A stretch of DNA of 64,000 bases from Xenorhabdus stockiae (lineage in GTDB: Bacteria; Pseudomonadota; Gammaproteobacteria; Enterobacterales; Enterobacteriaceae), in contig NZ_NJAJ01000008.1 in NCBI RefSeq assembly GCF_002632825.1, forward strand, positions 1-64,000. The letters run 5' to 3'. The notes beneath the pieces are model-generated. The model saw only the letters and a list, made by a program, of their open reading frames with translations, was not told where the DNA came from and did not search any database. The position numbers and the translations under genes are program-made. The first letter of the stretch is position 1; each line of letters begins with the position of its first letter. Shown in pieces: positions 55,512 to 64,000 of the stretch.

Positions 55512-55576
55512 GTCCCTACAAATTTCAGGTAGAACCATTATTGAGAACCCCCTATTGGGGTATAAAGGAGCCATTC

Positions 55577-56944
55577 TTGATTACACATGTCAGCCCGTTA
55601 GGGTCAATGGATTTACTCTCTCAGCTTGAGGTGGATACCCTTAAACGCACAGCAAGCAGTGATCTGTACCGCCTTTTCCGCAATTGCTCACTCGCCGTGC
55701 TCAACTCTGGTAGCCAGACTGATAACAGCAAAGAACTACTATCAAAACATAAAGATTTTGATATTAACGTCCTGCGTAGAGAGCGGGGAGTTAAACTGGA
55801 GCTGGTCAATCCACCGGAAGAAGCATTTGTTGATGGCAAAATTATCCGTTCTCTGCGGGCAAATTTATTCGCGGTATTGCGGGATATTCTGTTTGTTCAT
55901 GCGCAGATTACCGATGCCCAAAAAGCCGACTCGCTGAATCTGAAAAATGGTATGCATATTACCAATACCGTTTTCTCTATCCTGCGCAATGCCAAAGCAC
56001 TGCATCTTGCTGAAAACCCGAATATGATCGTCTGCTGGGGCGGGCATTCTATCAATGAACAAGAATATCTGTATGCCCGTAAAGTCGGTAATGAGCTTGG
56101 CTTACGGGAGCTGAATATTTGTACCGGCTGTGGAGCGGGTGCAATGGAAGCACCGATGAAAGGTGCTGCGGTCGGTCATGCGCAACAGCGCTATAAAAAT
56201 AGCCGTTTTATTGGTATTACAGAACCTTCCATTATTGCTGCTGAGCCGCCCAACCCACTGGTTAATGAACTGGTCATCATGCCAGATATCGAAAAGAGGC
56301 TGGAAGCCTTCGTTCGTATTGCTCACGGTATTATCATCTTCCCCGGAGGTGTGGGAACAGCAGAAGAGCTGCTTTATCTGCTGGGGATCCTGATGCACCC
56401 GGAAAATGAAAATCAGGTATTACCTCTGGTCTTAACCGGGCCAAAAGAGAGTGCCGATTATTTTCATGTTCTGGATGAATTTATTGTCAACACTCTGGGT
56501 GAACAGGCTCGCCGTCACTACCAGATTATTGTGGATGACCCATTAGAAGTGGCCAGAGTGATGAAAACTGCGATGCCACTGGTCAAGGAAAATCGCCGTT
56601 CAACCGGTGATGCTTACAGTTTTAACTGGGCAATGAAAATCCCTCATGATTTGCAGCATCCTTTTGACCCTAACCATGAAAACATGGCGAATCTGGATTT
56701 ACATCTGGATCAGTCAACGGAAAAACTGGCAGCGGCACTTAGACGGGTATTTTCTGGTATCGTGGCGGGCAATGTGAAAGAGTTCGGCATTCAGGCTATC
56801 GAAAAGCACGGGGTGTTCGAGATTCACGGTGATGCTGAAATTATGCGCCGGATGGATAGTCTGCTGGAAGATTTTGTGAAGCAGAATCGCATGAAACTTC
56901 CGGGTGGCACAGCTTATGAGCCATGTTATAAAATCATCAGATAA
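55577..56944 (+). CDS. ppnN: nucleotide 5'-monophosphate nucleosidase PpnN
   Basis: Cleaves purine and pyrimidine nucleoside monophosphates to base and ribose 5-phosphate; the E. coli enzyme (YgdH) is controlled by (p)ppGpp. The start is taken as TTG 55577, where AAGGAG lies six bases upstream and the protein then opens [19 protein letters not shown], aligned with E. coli. The longer frame upstream is an ERIC element. The 455-residue protein has the LOG-type motif [17 protein letters not shown] (about 258-274), [16 protein letters not shown] and [16 protein letters not shown] blocks. Confidence 0.96.
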   Translation: MITHVSPLGSMDLLSQLEVDTLKRTASSDLYRLFRNCSLAVLNSGSQTDNSKELLSKHKDFDINVLRRERGVKLELVNPPEEAFVDGKIIRSLRANLFAVLRDILFVHAQITDAQKADSLNLKNGMHITNTVFSILRNAKALHLAENPNMIVCWGGHSINEQEYLYARKVGNELGLRELNICTGCGAGAMEAPMKGAAVGHAQQRYKNSRFIGITEPSIIAAEPPNPLVNELVIMPDIEKRLEAFVRIAHGIIIFPGGVGTAEELLYLLGILMHPENENQVLPLVLTGPKESADYFHVLDEFIVNTLGEQARRHYQIIVDDPLEVARVMKTAMPLVKENRRSTGDAYSFNWAMKIPHDLQHPFDPNHENMANLDLHLDQSTEKLAAALRRVFSGIVAGNVKEFGIQAIEKHGVFEIHGDAEIMRRMDSLLEDFVKQNRMKLPGGTAYEPCYKIIR

Positions 56945-57023
56945 ATAACGGCAGATTACCTGCCTCATCAAAACCCAGTGAGGCAGTCGCCAGGGAATAA
57001 GTCCACGGATGGAATAAGAAATT

Positions 57024-57779
57024 ATGATACACCTTTTGATTGTAGATGCCCTGAATTTGATCCGACGTATTCATGCTGTGCAGGGAACGCCTTGCGTTGC
57101 CGCCTGTGAACATGCGTTGAAGCAACTAATCTCTCACTCTTCTCCAACCCATGCCGTAGCCGTATTTGACGAAGATGATCGCTACCATAGCTGGCGCCAT
57201 CAGTTGCTTCCCAATTACAAAGCGGGGCGCTCGGCGATGCCGGAAGATTTACAACAGGAAATGCCGCAAATTAAACAGGCATTCAATGCGTTGGGGGTGG
57301 CCAGTTGGCATGCTGAAGGGCATGAAGCAGATGATTTAGCGGCAACGCTGGCAACCAAAGTTGCCGCTACAGGGCATCGGGTTACCATTGTTTCGACAGA
57401 TAAAGGCTATTGCCAGCTACTTTCTCCGAATATCCAAATCCGTGATTACTTCCAGAAACGCTGGCTGGATTTACCTTTTGTACAGCAGGAGTTTGGAGTT
57501 TCTCCTGCTCAGTTACCCGATTACTGGGGGCTGGCGGGGATCAGCAGCAGCAAAATTCCGGGAGTTCAGGGCATTGGTCCCAAAACAGCCGTTACTTTGC
57601 TGCAACAGGCGGGTTCGTTAGATAACCTCTTCCGGGATTTGGAAGCTCAACCGGAGAAATGGCGTAATAAATTGGCGTCTGACAAAGAAATGGCCTATAT
57701 CTGCCGTGAAGTTGCTTCGTTAAAAACCGATTTATCTCTGCATGGTAACTTGCAACAACTCAGGCTGAACCGTCTCTGA
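57024..57779 (+). CDS. xni: flap endonuclease Xni (ExoIX)
   Basis: A 251-residue 5'-nuclease-family protein homologous to E. coli Xni. Metal-binding acidic residues are in [12 protein letters not shown] (about 4-15), [15 protein letters not shown] and [12 protein letters not shown], and the [10 protein letters not shown] block is present. The helix-hairpin-helix reads [17 protein letters not shown]. As in E. coli it follows ppnN. The E. coli protein is a flap endonuclease with few catalytic carboxylates; overall role is minor. Confidence 0.94.
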   Translation: MIHLLIVDALNLIRRIHAVQGTPCVAACEHALKQLISHSSPTHAVAVFDEDDRYHSWRHQLLPNYKAGRSAMPEDLQQEMPQIKQAFNALGVASWHAEGHEADDLAATLATKVAATGHRVTIVSTDKGYCQLLSPNIQIRDYFQKRWLDLPFVQQEFGVSPAQLPDYWGLAGISSSKIPGVQGIGPKTAVTLLQQAGSLDNLFRDLEAQPEKWRNKLASDKEMAYICREVASLKTDLSLHGNLQQLRLNRL

Positions 57780-57817
57780 ATCAAATTCGGGTAACGAATT
57801 CAACCAAAATTCAGGGT

Positions 57818-59221
57818 TCAACCAAAATAATGAGAAAGCAGCTGAATATGTTCGCTATTTAGCTGCCCTGATTCATTCAATAGCCCAATCCAAGCTTTCA
57901 TATAATCATATTTCGCCTGAGAAAGCTCACGACGGGCAGTATAAAGTTGCTGCTCTGCGTTCAATACATCCACATTTACCCTCTGCCCCAACAGGACGCT
58001 TTTTTCCGTTGCCTGTACCTGCAATTCAGCGGCTTTTACCGCTTCTTCATAAGCACGTATCCGCTTCTGCCCATTAACACACCCGTTATAATGGCGACGC
58101 AGTGCATTGAGGATTTCCCCTGCCTGCGCATCCAATTCATATTTGGTCTTATCATAATTAGCCGCCGATTGACGCTCAGATGCCAATGTTCCATTGCCGT
58201 TATAGAGATTCATGGAAACACGCACGCCAATAGAATCTGTACGATATTTCTGATTGATGGTGTTGTCAGTACCGGATTTATTTTCACTATGAGAAGCGTA
58301 TAATTCCAGTTTCGGCAAATATCCTGCCTGACTACGTTTAATATCCTGATATGCCACATCAATTTTCTGGCGAGCGACCGCTAATTGAGGATTTTGACGC
58401 AATGCAGCCTGTTCCCAATCGGCATAGCGTTCAAACATCAGATTTATGGTATTGAAATGCTCAACATTCGATAAACGAGTCACAGGGATATCGGTCGGTA
58501 ATGGCGTTCCTACTAATAGCTGTAAGTCACGAATTGCCGCATCCAGCTCATCCCGCACAGTCAACTCATCCGCCTGAACCTGACTGTAACGGGCCTGAGT
58601 TTCTGCTATATCCGTGCGGGTTCCTTCACCGGAAGTGAATAATTTCTGATTGAGTTCCAACTGCTTTTCATAGGCCATACGCCGCTGCACTATCTGCGCC
58701 AGCCTGTCCTGCTCATACGCGACAGCAACATAGCTATTCACGACTCTGACAGCCAATAGCTGGCTGTCAGCCCGAAAACGGGCATCACTCATCAGCGCAT
58801 AAGCCTTACGGGTCTGATAACGTGACCAGGCTTCGATATCGAGCAATGGCTGAGTCAGGAGCAGTACGCCGCTGTAGCTGTCATACTGCCGATCAAAACG
58901 CTCTTTAACCTGATGCCCCCTTGTATTCGGAGAACTGGATTCCATCTGCTGCCAGTTCTTTGGGGCATTCTGATAGCTAATGGATAACTTAGGTAATAAC
59001 TCTGCCCGCCCGAGCGCTTTCTCTTCCTGCCCGGCTTCCTGCTCTTTTATCGCGGCCTGAAACGTTGGATCATGATGTAACGCCAGAGCATAAGCTTCCG
59101 TCAGGGAAAGTGCCCTGACCGAAGCTGAATGCAATATTGCGGGAGCAGTGATTAAAAATAACGACAGGAGCACAAAACGTTTCCTTGTATTTTTCCCTGT
59201 AGTTTGATGATGCCTTAACAT
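57818..59221 (-). CDS. prtD: TolC-family outer membrane protein of the serralysin type I secretion system
   Basis: The outer-membrane duct for protease export. ATG 59221 is preferred to the GTG at 59227 because GAGGAG lies ten bases before it. The 467-residue protein has a signal peptide (cleavage near SVRA), then LSLTEAYALALHHDPTFQAA, and two TolC halves with LFTSGEGTRTDIAETQARYS and VLLGQRVNVDVLNAEQQLY. It is the last gene of the minus-strand prt operon. Photorhabdus names it prtD, Dickeya prtF. It is distinct from the general TolC at 37106. Confidence 0.9.
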   Translation of the reverse strand: MLRHHQTTGKNTRKRFVLLSLFLITAPAILHSASVRALSLTEAYALALHHDPTFQAAIKEQEAGQEEKALGRAELLPKLSISYQNAPKNWQQMESSSPNTRGHQVKERFDRQYDSYSGVLLLTQPLLDIEAWSRYQTRKAYALMSDARFRADSQLLAVRVVNSYVAVAYEQDRLAQIVQRRMAYEKQLELNQKLFTSGEGTRTDIAETQARYSQVQADELTVRDELDAAIRDLQLLVGTPLPTDIPVTRLSNVEHFNTINLMFERYADWEQAALRQNPQLAVARQKIDVAYQDIKRSQAGYLPKLELYASHSENKSGTDNTINQKYRTDSIGVRVSMNLYNGNGTLASERQSAANYDKTKYELDAQAGEILNALRRHYNGCVNGQKRIRAYEEAVKAAELQVQATEKSVLLGQRVNVDVLNAEQQLYTARRELSQAKYDYMKAWIGLLNESGQLNSEHIQLLSHYFG

Positions 59222-59226
59222 TTCCA

Positions 59227-60564
59227 CTACTCCTCGATCAGCGATGTTGATGCTCTGTCCACCAGCGGTTTGAATAAATAACTCAGCAATGAGCGTGACC
59301 CTGTTTTTACAAAAACCTCAACCGGCATTCCGGGTTTGATGTGTAAATCCGTCAGCTTCGCCATACCTTCTGGAGTCACCCGTATTCGGATCTGGTAATA
59401 GGATTCTCGGGTCACATCATCCACTAAACGATCGGCGGAAATAACCAACAATTTCCCAGTCACTTTAGGTGTACGGTTCTGGTTTAACGCCGTGAACATC
59501 AGGTCAACGTTCTGACCGATCTCAACTTTATCAATCAGATGTACCATCAGGCGGGCTTCAACTTCCAGTGCACGCTGTTCAGGCAGGATCTCCATCAATT
59601 TTTCCCCTGATGTAACAACGCCTCCCTGAGTAAAAACCTTCAGTCCGACTACCGTCCCCTCAACAGGAGCCGCAATCGAGGTATGGGATAAATCAAACTG
59701 CGCAGTTTCCAGTTTATTGTGCAGTTCATTAGCCTGAACCTGTACATCAGCAAGCTGACTACGAACTTCACGCTGATAATCCGCCTGTCGCTGAATAATC
59801 CGCTGTTGCGTTTCCTGCTGTTGCTTTTCAAGCAGCCCGATCCGTCCTGCCATCTCAGCCATACTGCCGCTTAACTCAATCTGGTTGCGCTGTAATTCCA
59901 GATAACGGTTGCGGGGAAAATAGCCTTCTTCTGTCAGTGGTCGCAGGTTTGTGATTTGTTCTTTAAGTGAAGCCTTCTGCTGCTGTTTATTTGCCATTGC
60001 CTCCCGCAATCCTTTGATCTGAACAATCACACCCTCTTCTGACTGTTTCATTCCCGCTAAGTCACTTTTCAGTATCTCTCGCCGGGAAAGAAAAAGTTGT
60101 TTTTGTAACGCCAGAATATTGTCAATCCGTGGCTCTGAAGACTGGGCCTGTAAAGACTCTGGAAAAACCAATTCATCTGCACCCTGCTGCTCAGCCAGTA
60201 AACGCGCTTCCGTTGCCAGCATGGTATGCCACTGCTGTTTCAGAGAATCAATCTGGGCATTAACCTGAACCTGACTGAGCTGAATCAATATCTGACCAGC
60301 TCTGACATGTTCTCCTTCTGCCACTAAAATCTGCCTGATGATGCCATTAGTCGGGGATTGAACAGTCTTACGGTTACCATCCACCACGACCATGCCGGAA
60401 GAAGCGACACCCTTATCGAGCGGAGCAAATGCCGCCCATATTAAAAACCCCAGAATGCCAATACCAATAACCAGCCAGCCCAATCGCAGATAACGACTTG
60501 CATCCAGCGGCAGTAATGCGGGTTCATCATGTTGAGTCTGTTTTATGTTGGTCTGTTCGGACAT
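59227..60564 (-). CDS. prtC: HlyD-family periplasmic adaptor of the serralysin type I secretion system
   Basis: The membrane fusion protein bridging the ABC transporter and the outer-membrane duct. The 445-residue protein has a short cytoplasmic N-terminus, one membrane helix (about 28-48, LGWLVIGIGILGFLIWAAFAPL), a barrel-sandwich part with GVASSGMVVVDGNRKTVQSP (about 53-72), a long coiled coil, and a C-terminal DVTRESYYQIRIRVTPEGM segment. ATG is one base after the prtB stop and its GGGAG lies inside prtB. Its own stop abuts prtD. Photorhabdus prtC, Dickeya prtE. Confidence 0.92.
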   Translation of the reverse strand: MSEQTNIKQTQHDEPALLPLDASRYLRLGWLVIGIGILGFLIWAAFAPLDKGVASSGMVVVDGNRKTVQSPTNGIIRQILVAEGEHVRAGQILIQLSQVQVNAQIDSLKQQWHTMLATEARLLAEQQGADELVFPESLQAQSSEPRIDNILALQKQLFLSRREILKSDLAGMKQSEEGVIVQIKGLREAMANKQQQKASLKEQITNLRPLTEEGYFPRNRYLELQRNQIELSGSMAEMAGRIGLLEKQQQETQQRIIQRQADYQREVRSQLADVQVQANELHNKLETAQFDLSHTSIAAPVEGTVVGLKVFTQGGVVTSGEKLMEILPEQRALEVEARLMVHLIDKVEIGQNVDLMFTALNQNRTPKVTGKLLVISADRLVDDVTRESYYQIRIRVTPEGMAKLTDLHIKPGMPVEVFVKTGSRSLLSYLFKPLVDRASTSLIEE

Positions 60565-60565
60565 T

Positions 60566-62365
60566 TTAGCTCCCAGACAAATTCATATTATCGGCACGTT
60601 TCGCCTGTACAGGTGTTGTCTGTACTGATGCGGACTGTGCCAATGCCGCCATAACCTGCTGAGATGGGCCAAATAGTTTCGTTTTTCCCTGTACTAACAG
60701 CAAAACTTTATTTGTTTGGGAGAGCAGTGCCGGACGATGGGTAATTACCACTACCGTTTTTCCCTGTTGACGTAATTGGTTAATCGCTCGGCTCAGTGCT
60801 TTTTCCCCGATATCATCCAGATTGGAATTAGGTTCATCCAACACAACCAACGATGGATTACCATAAAGCGCCCGAGCCAACCCGATCCGCTGTTTCTGTC
60901 CGCCGGATAATCCCATACCTCCGGCACCAATCAGCGTGTCATAACCCTGTTCAAGATTGAGCACTAGGTCATGTACACCAGCCTTCTCAGCCGCTGAGAT
61001 GACTTTTTCCGCATCAATATCATTAAAACGGGCAATATTCTCCGCAATCGTTCCGGCAAATAATTCAATATCCTGTGGTAAATAACCGATGTGAGAACCC
61101 AGCTCATCCTTGTTCCACTGGTAAATATCGGCACCATCAAGCCGCACCACACCTTCCTGAGCTTGCCAGACACCAACCAGCAAGCGTGCCAGAGTGGATT
61201 TTCCTGATGCGCTGGGTCCAATAACACCGAGGATATCTCCGGCTTCAAGGGAAAAGCTGATATCCTGCAAAACAGGCTTATTCTTTTCAGTGGATTTAGC
61301 GGCTTTAATTTTTCCGGGCGGAGAAGCAAACACTTTTTCTAACAACAGCGTTCCGTTAGGAGCAGGTAACGTCATTCCGCTTTTCCGCTCAGGCTGTGCT
61401 TTCAGCAAATTATCCAGCCTCTGCCATGACAGACGGGCAGCGTTCCAGCTTTTCCATGCCTGTATTAACTGTTCAATCGGAGACAACGCCCGCCCCATCA
61501 GGATTGAGCCGGCAATCATCATACCGGGCGTGATATTGCCTTCAATTGCCAGCCAGCCCCCTAAACCAAGGATCAAGGACTGTAATGCCATGCGCACTGT
61601 TTTTGTGATGGCTGTAATCGATGCAGACCTTTCACTGGCGATACGCTGAAAGTTAAGGAAACGTTCATGCAGGCTGAACCAGCGTCGGCGCAGTGCCGGT
61701 AACATGCCTAATGCTTCAATGACTTCTGCATTGCGTAAATTGGTACTGGCAAGATTAGCCGAACGCAGGGAAAGATGACTGGCCTGTGCCAGAGGAGAAT
61801 GAGATAACCACTGATTCAGAACAGCCAGCGCAATCAGGATAAGCGCTCCAACCAGTGCCAATAATCCTAAATAGGGGCTGAACAGAAAAATAACGCCCAA
61901 ATAAACCGGAAACCAGGGAGCATCAAAAAAAGCAAACAGTGCGCTTCCCGTCAGAAACTGGCGAATAGTCGATAAGTCATTCAGCATTTGTCCCGCATCT
62001 GTCGAACCATTTTTCAGATTAGATTCATACGATGCGGTATACACGCGCTGATTCAGGCACATATCAAACTGACTGCCGATACGGATAACAACCTGACTCC
62101 GAATATATTCCAGTCCACCGATGATGGCGTACATGCCCAGCGTAATCAGCGTTAACATCAGCAAAGTCATTGTGTTACTGGACGGCAGAACTCGATCATA
62201 TATCTGAAGCATATAAATGGAGGGAACCAGCATCAGTAAGTTAATAAATGCTGTAAATAAACCGATTGTCCAGAATACTTTGCTGCGTGCACGGATAATA
62301 TCCGTCATTTCACCTTTTGAATGGCGTAATTTCACAGAAATCCCTTCATTATCAGAAGACTTCAT
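60566..62365 (-). CDS. prtB: type I secretion ABC transporter for serralysin
   Basis: An inner-membrane ABC transporter of the PrtD/AprD/LipB group, which exports RTX proteases with a C-terminal signal. ATG 62365 (MKSSDNEG) is preferred to a TTG two codons earlier. The 599-residue protein has six membrane helices (about 28-300) and a nucleotide-binding domain with Walker A GPSASGKST, Q-loop in YLPQDIELFAGT, signature LSGGQKQR, Walker B LVVLDEPNSNLD and the H-loop VITHR. There is no C39 peptidase domain, as expected for this group. Confidence 0.94.
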   Translation of the reverse strand: MKSSDNEGISVKLRHSKGEMTDIIRARSKVFWTIGLFTAFINLLMLVPSIYMLQIYDRVLPSSNTMTLLMLTLITLGMYAIIGGLEYIRSQVVIRIGSQFDMCLNQRVYTASYESNLKNGSTDAGQMLNDLSTIRQFLTGSALFAFFDAPWFPVYLGVIFLFSPYLGLLALVGALILIALAVLNQWLSHSPLAQASHLSLRSANLASTNLRNAEVIEALGMLPALRRRWFSLHERFLNFQRIASERSASITAITKTVRMALQSLILGLGGWLAIEGNITPGMMIAGSILMGRALSPIEQLIQAWKSWNAARLSWQRLDNLLKAQPERKSGMTLPAPNGTLLLEKVFASPPGKIKAAKSTEKNKPVLQDISFSLEAGDILGVIGPSASGKSTLARLLVGVWQAQEGVVRLDGADIYQWNKDELGSHIGYLPQDIELFAGTIAENIARFNDIDAEKVISAAEKAGVHDLVLNLEQGYDTLIGAGGMGLSGGQKQRIGLARALYGNPSLVVLDEPNSNLDDIGEKALSRAINQLRQQGKTVVVITHRPALLSQTNKVLLLVQGKTKLFGPSQQVMAALAQSASVQTTPVQAKRADNMNLSGS

Positions 62366-62490
62366 TATCAAAAGAAAGTCGCTTATTTATGTTCTTATCT
62401 TTGTCTTGTTTTCACTATCCCCAGCAAATTTCAGTTTCTCGAAAAACACTTTATTGAAAAGCACTGGGGATATTGTTTTCTTAATTTTGT

Positions 62491-62913
62491 TTATTCTTTA
62501 CTTTTTAATGTCATAACCAGCTCTCGGCCATCGACAAGATAAGCGACCCACTCTTCAGAACCCTGACTAAAAAAAGCTAGACCATAACCCGTTGCATCCG
62601 TCAGAGTGATACCATCAGGTGCCGCACGCCAGCCTGCTACCGGGTTTCCTATCATTTTTGTCAGACAGTCGTCACTTTTCAGTGCCCAAATAGAACCTTC
62701 CGGTAAACGCACATCAGTCAGTTCGATACTGCATACCTGATGTTTATCCGTAACCTGCCAGATGCCTGTCAGTTCAGTCGGTTCAGGGAGATTCAAACTA
62801 CTTGCCATACATCCTCCAATGAAAAATAAAGATACCGTTATCGATAGAGTGAAAAACTTCAATGAATTAGACAGCCTATTGATATTGAAGGAAACCAGAT
62901 GTTGTTGTATCAC
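62491..62913 (-). CDS. inh: serralysin inhibitor Inh (AprI family), putative lipoprotein
   Basis: A small periplasmic inhibitor that protects the producer from its own metalloprotease. The 140-residue protein (GTG start, with GGTGAG just before) has an N-terminal hydrophobic segment ending in FIGGC, a lipobox-like motif, then ASSLNLPEPTELTGIWQV, where the first residues of mature Inh insert into the protease active site. The two cysteines in HQVCSIELTD and KSDDCLTKM probably form the conserved disulfide. It lies between prtA and prtB as in the Photorhabdus and Dickeya loci. A lipid anchor would be unusual and is inference. Confidence 0.88.
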   Translation of the reverse strand: MIQQHLVSFNINRLSNSLKFFTLSITVSLFFIGGCMASSLNLPEPTELTGIWQVTDKHQVCSIELTDVRLPEGSIWALKSDDCLTKMIGNPVAGWRAAPDGITLTDATGYGLAFFSQGSEEWVAYLVDGRELVMTLKSKE

Positions 62914-62929
62914 AGCTCACCCTATAAAT

Positions 62930-62957
62930 GGCTGCTGCCTCAAAAGAGACAGCAGCC
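62930..62957 (-). terminator. hairpin between prtA and inh
   Basis: GGCTGCTG (62930-62937) pairs with CAGCAGCC (62950-62957), with CTC/GAG extending the stem. No T run follows on the minus strand, so it may protect prtA mRNA or reduce read-through into inh rather than terminate. Confidence 0.55.
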
Positions 62958-62964
62958 TATCCGA

Positions 62965-64000
<1,036 letters not shown>

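Overview
The window looks like a chromosomal segment of an insect-associated member of the Morganellaceae, of the Xenorhabdus/Photorhabdus type. Many proteins are close to their Escherichia coli counterparts (GlnE, HldE, ParC/ParE, RibB, FtsP, YaeH). Gene order matches several enteric blocks: cca-ygiM-ygiF-glnE-hldE-ubiK-ribB, ygiD/ygiC/ygiB-tolC-nudF-cpdA-yqiA-parE-parC-plsC-ftsP, and yqcA-truC-yqcC-[csrB]-syd-queF-ppnN-xni. The DNA is fairly AT-rich, carries 127-bp ERIC elements, and ends in a serralysin locus (prtA-inh-prtBCD) like the one known from Photorhabdus. The genus assignment is inference.

Layout. 1-4.9 kb is an accessory patch: an IS982-type transposase remnant that interrupts a doc toxin gene, its orphan phd antitoxin with two palindromic operators, potD, a sulfur-binding-domain HNH restriction enzyme, a vapB remnant, and an rtcB-like gene with an in-frame TGA near its start. 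5-7.2 kb holds an XpaC/TelA pair. 7.2-9.5 kb holds a small secreted DUF3761 protein and the glucosaminidase Bax between AT-rich gaps. 9.7-13.4 kb is a peptidoglycan O-acetylation operon (patA-patB-ape1). 13.6-14.5 kb is a HigBA toxin-antitoxin pair with a visible operator. 14.5-17.6 kb is gntRKU. 18.3-21.6 kb is a tightly coupled three-gene envelope operon of unknown function (outer-membrane beta-barrel, Omp85 barrel without POTRA, DUF4056 lipoprotein), the best candidate here for an undescribed system. 21.7-48 kb is mostly conserved enteric core. 48.07-48.64 kb is a decayed IS1-family element with both ends. 48.8-57.8 kb is core again, with a CsrB-type RNA gene and a cholesterol-oxidase-like flavoprotein inserted. 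57.8-64 kb is the serralysin, its inhibitor and its type I secretion system on the minus strand, cut by the window edge inside prtA.

Recurring themes are envelope biology (O-acetylation, Bax, PlsC/PlsY, FtsP, TolC, HldE, the OMP operon) and reductive decay visible base by base. Decayed items include doc, vapB, the 5' end of rtcB, the HD domain of Cca with a changed catalytic carboxylate, half of the CHAD domain of YgiF, and the IS1 copy. Regulatory elements that can be read directly include an FMN riboswitch before ribB, GntR-type operators, Phd and HigA operators, and a UvrY/GacA box upstream of csrB.
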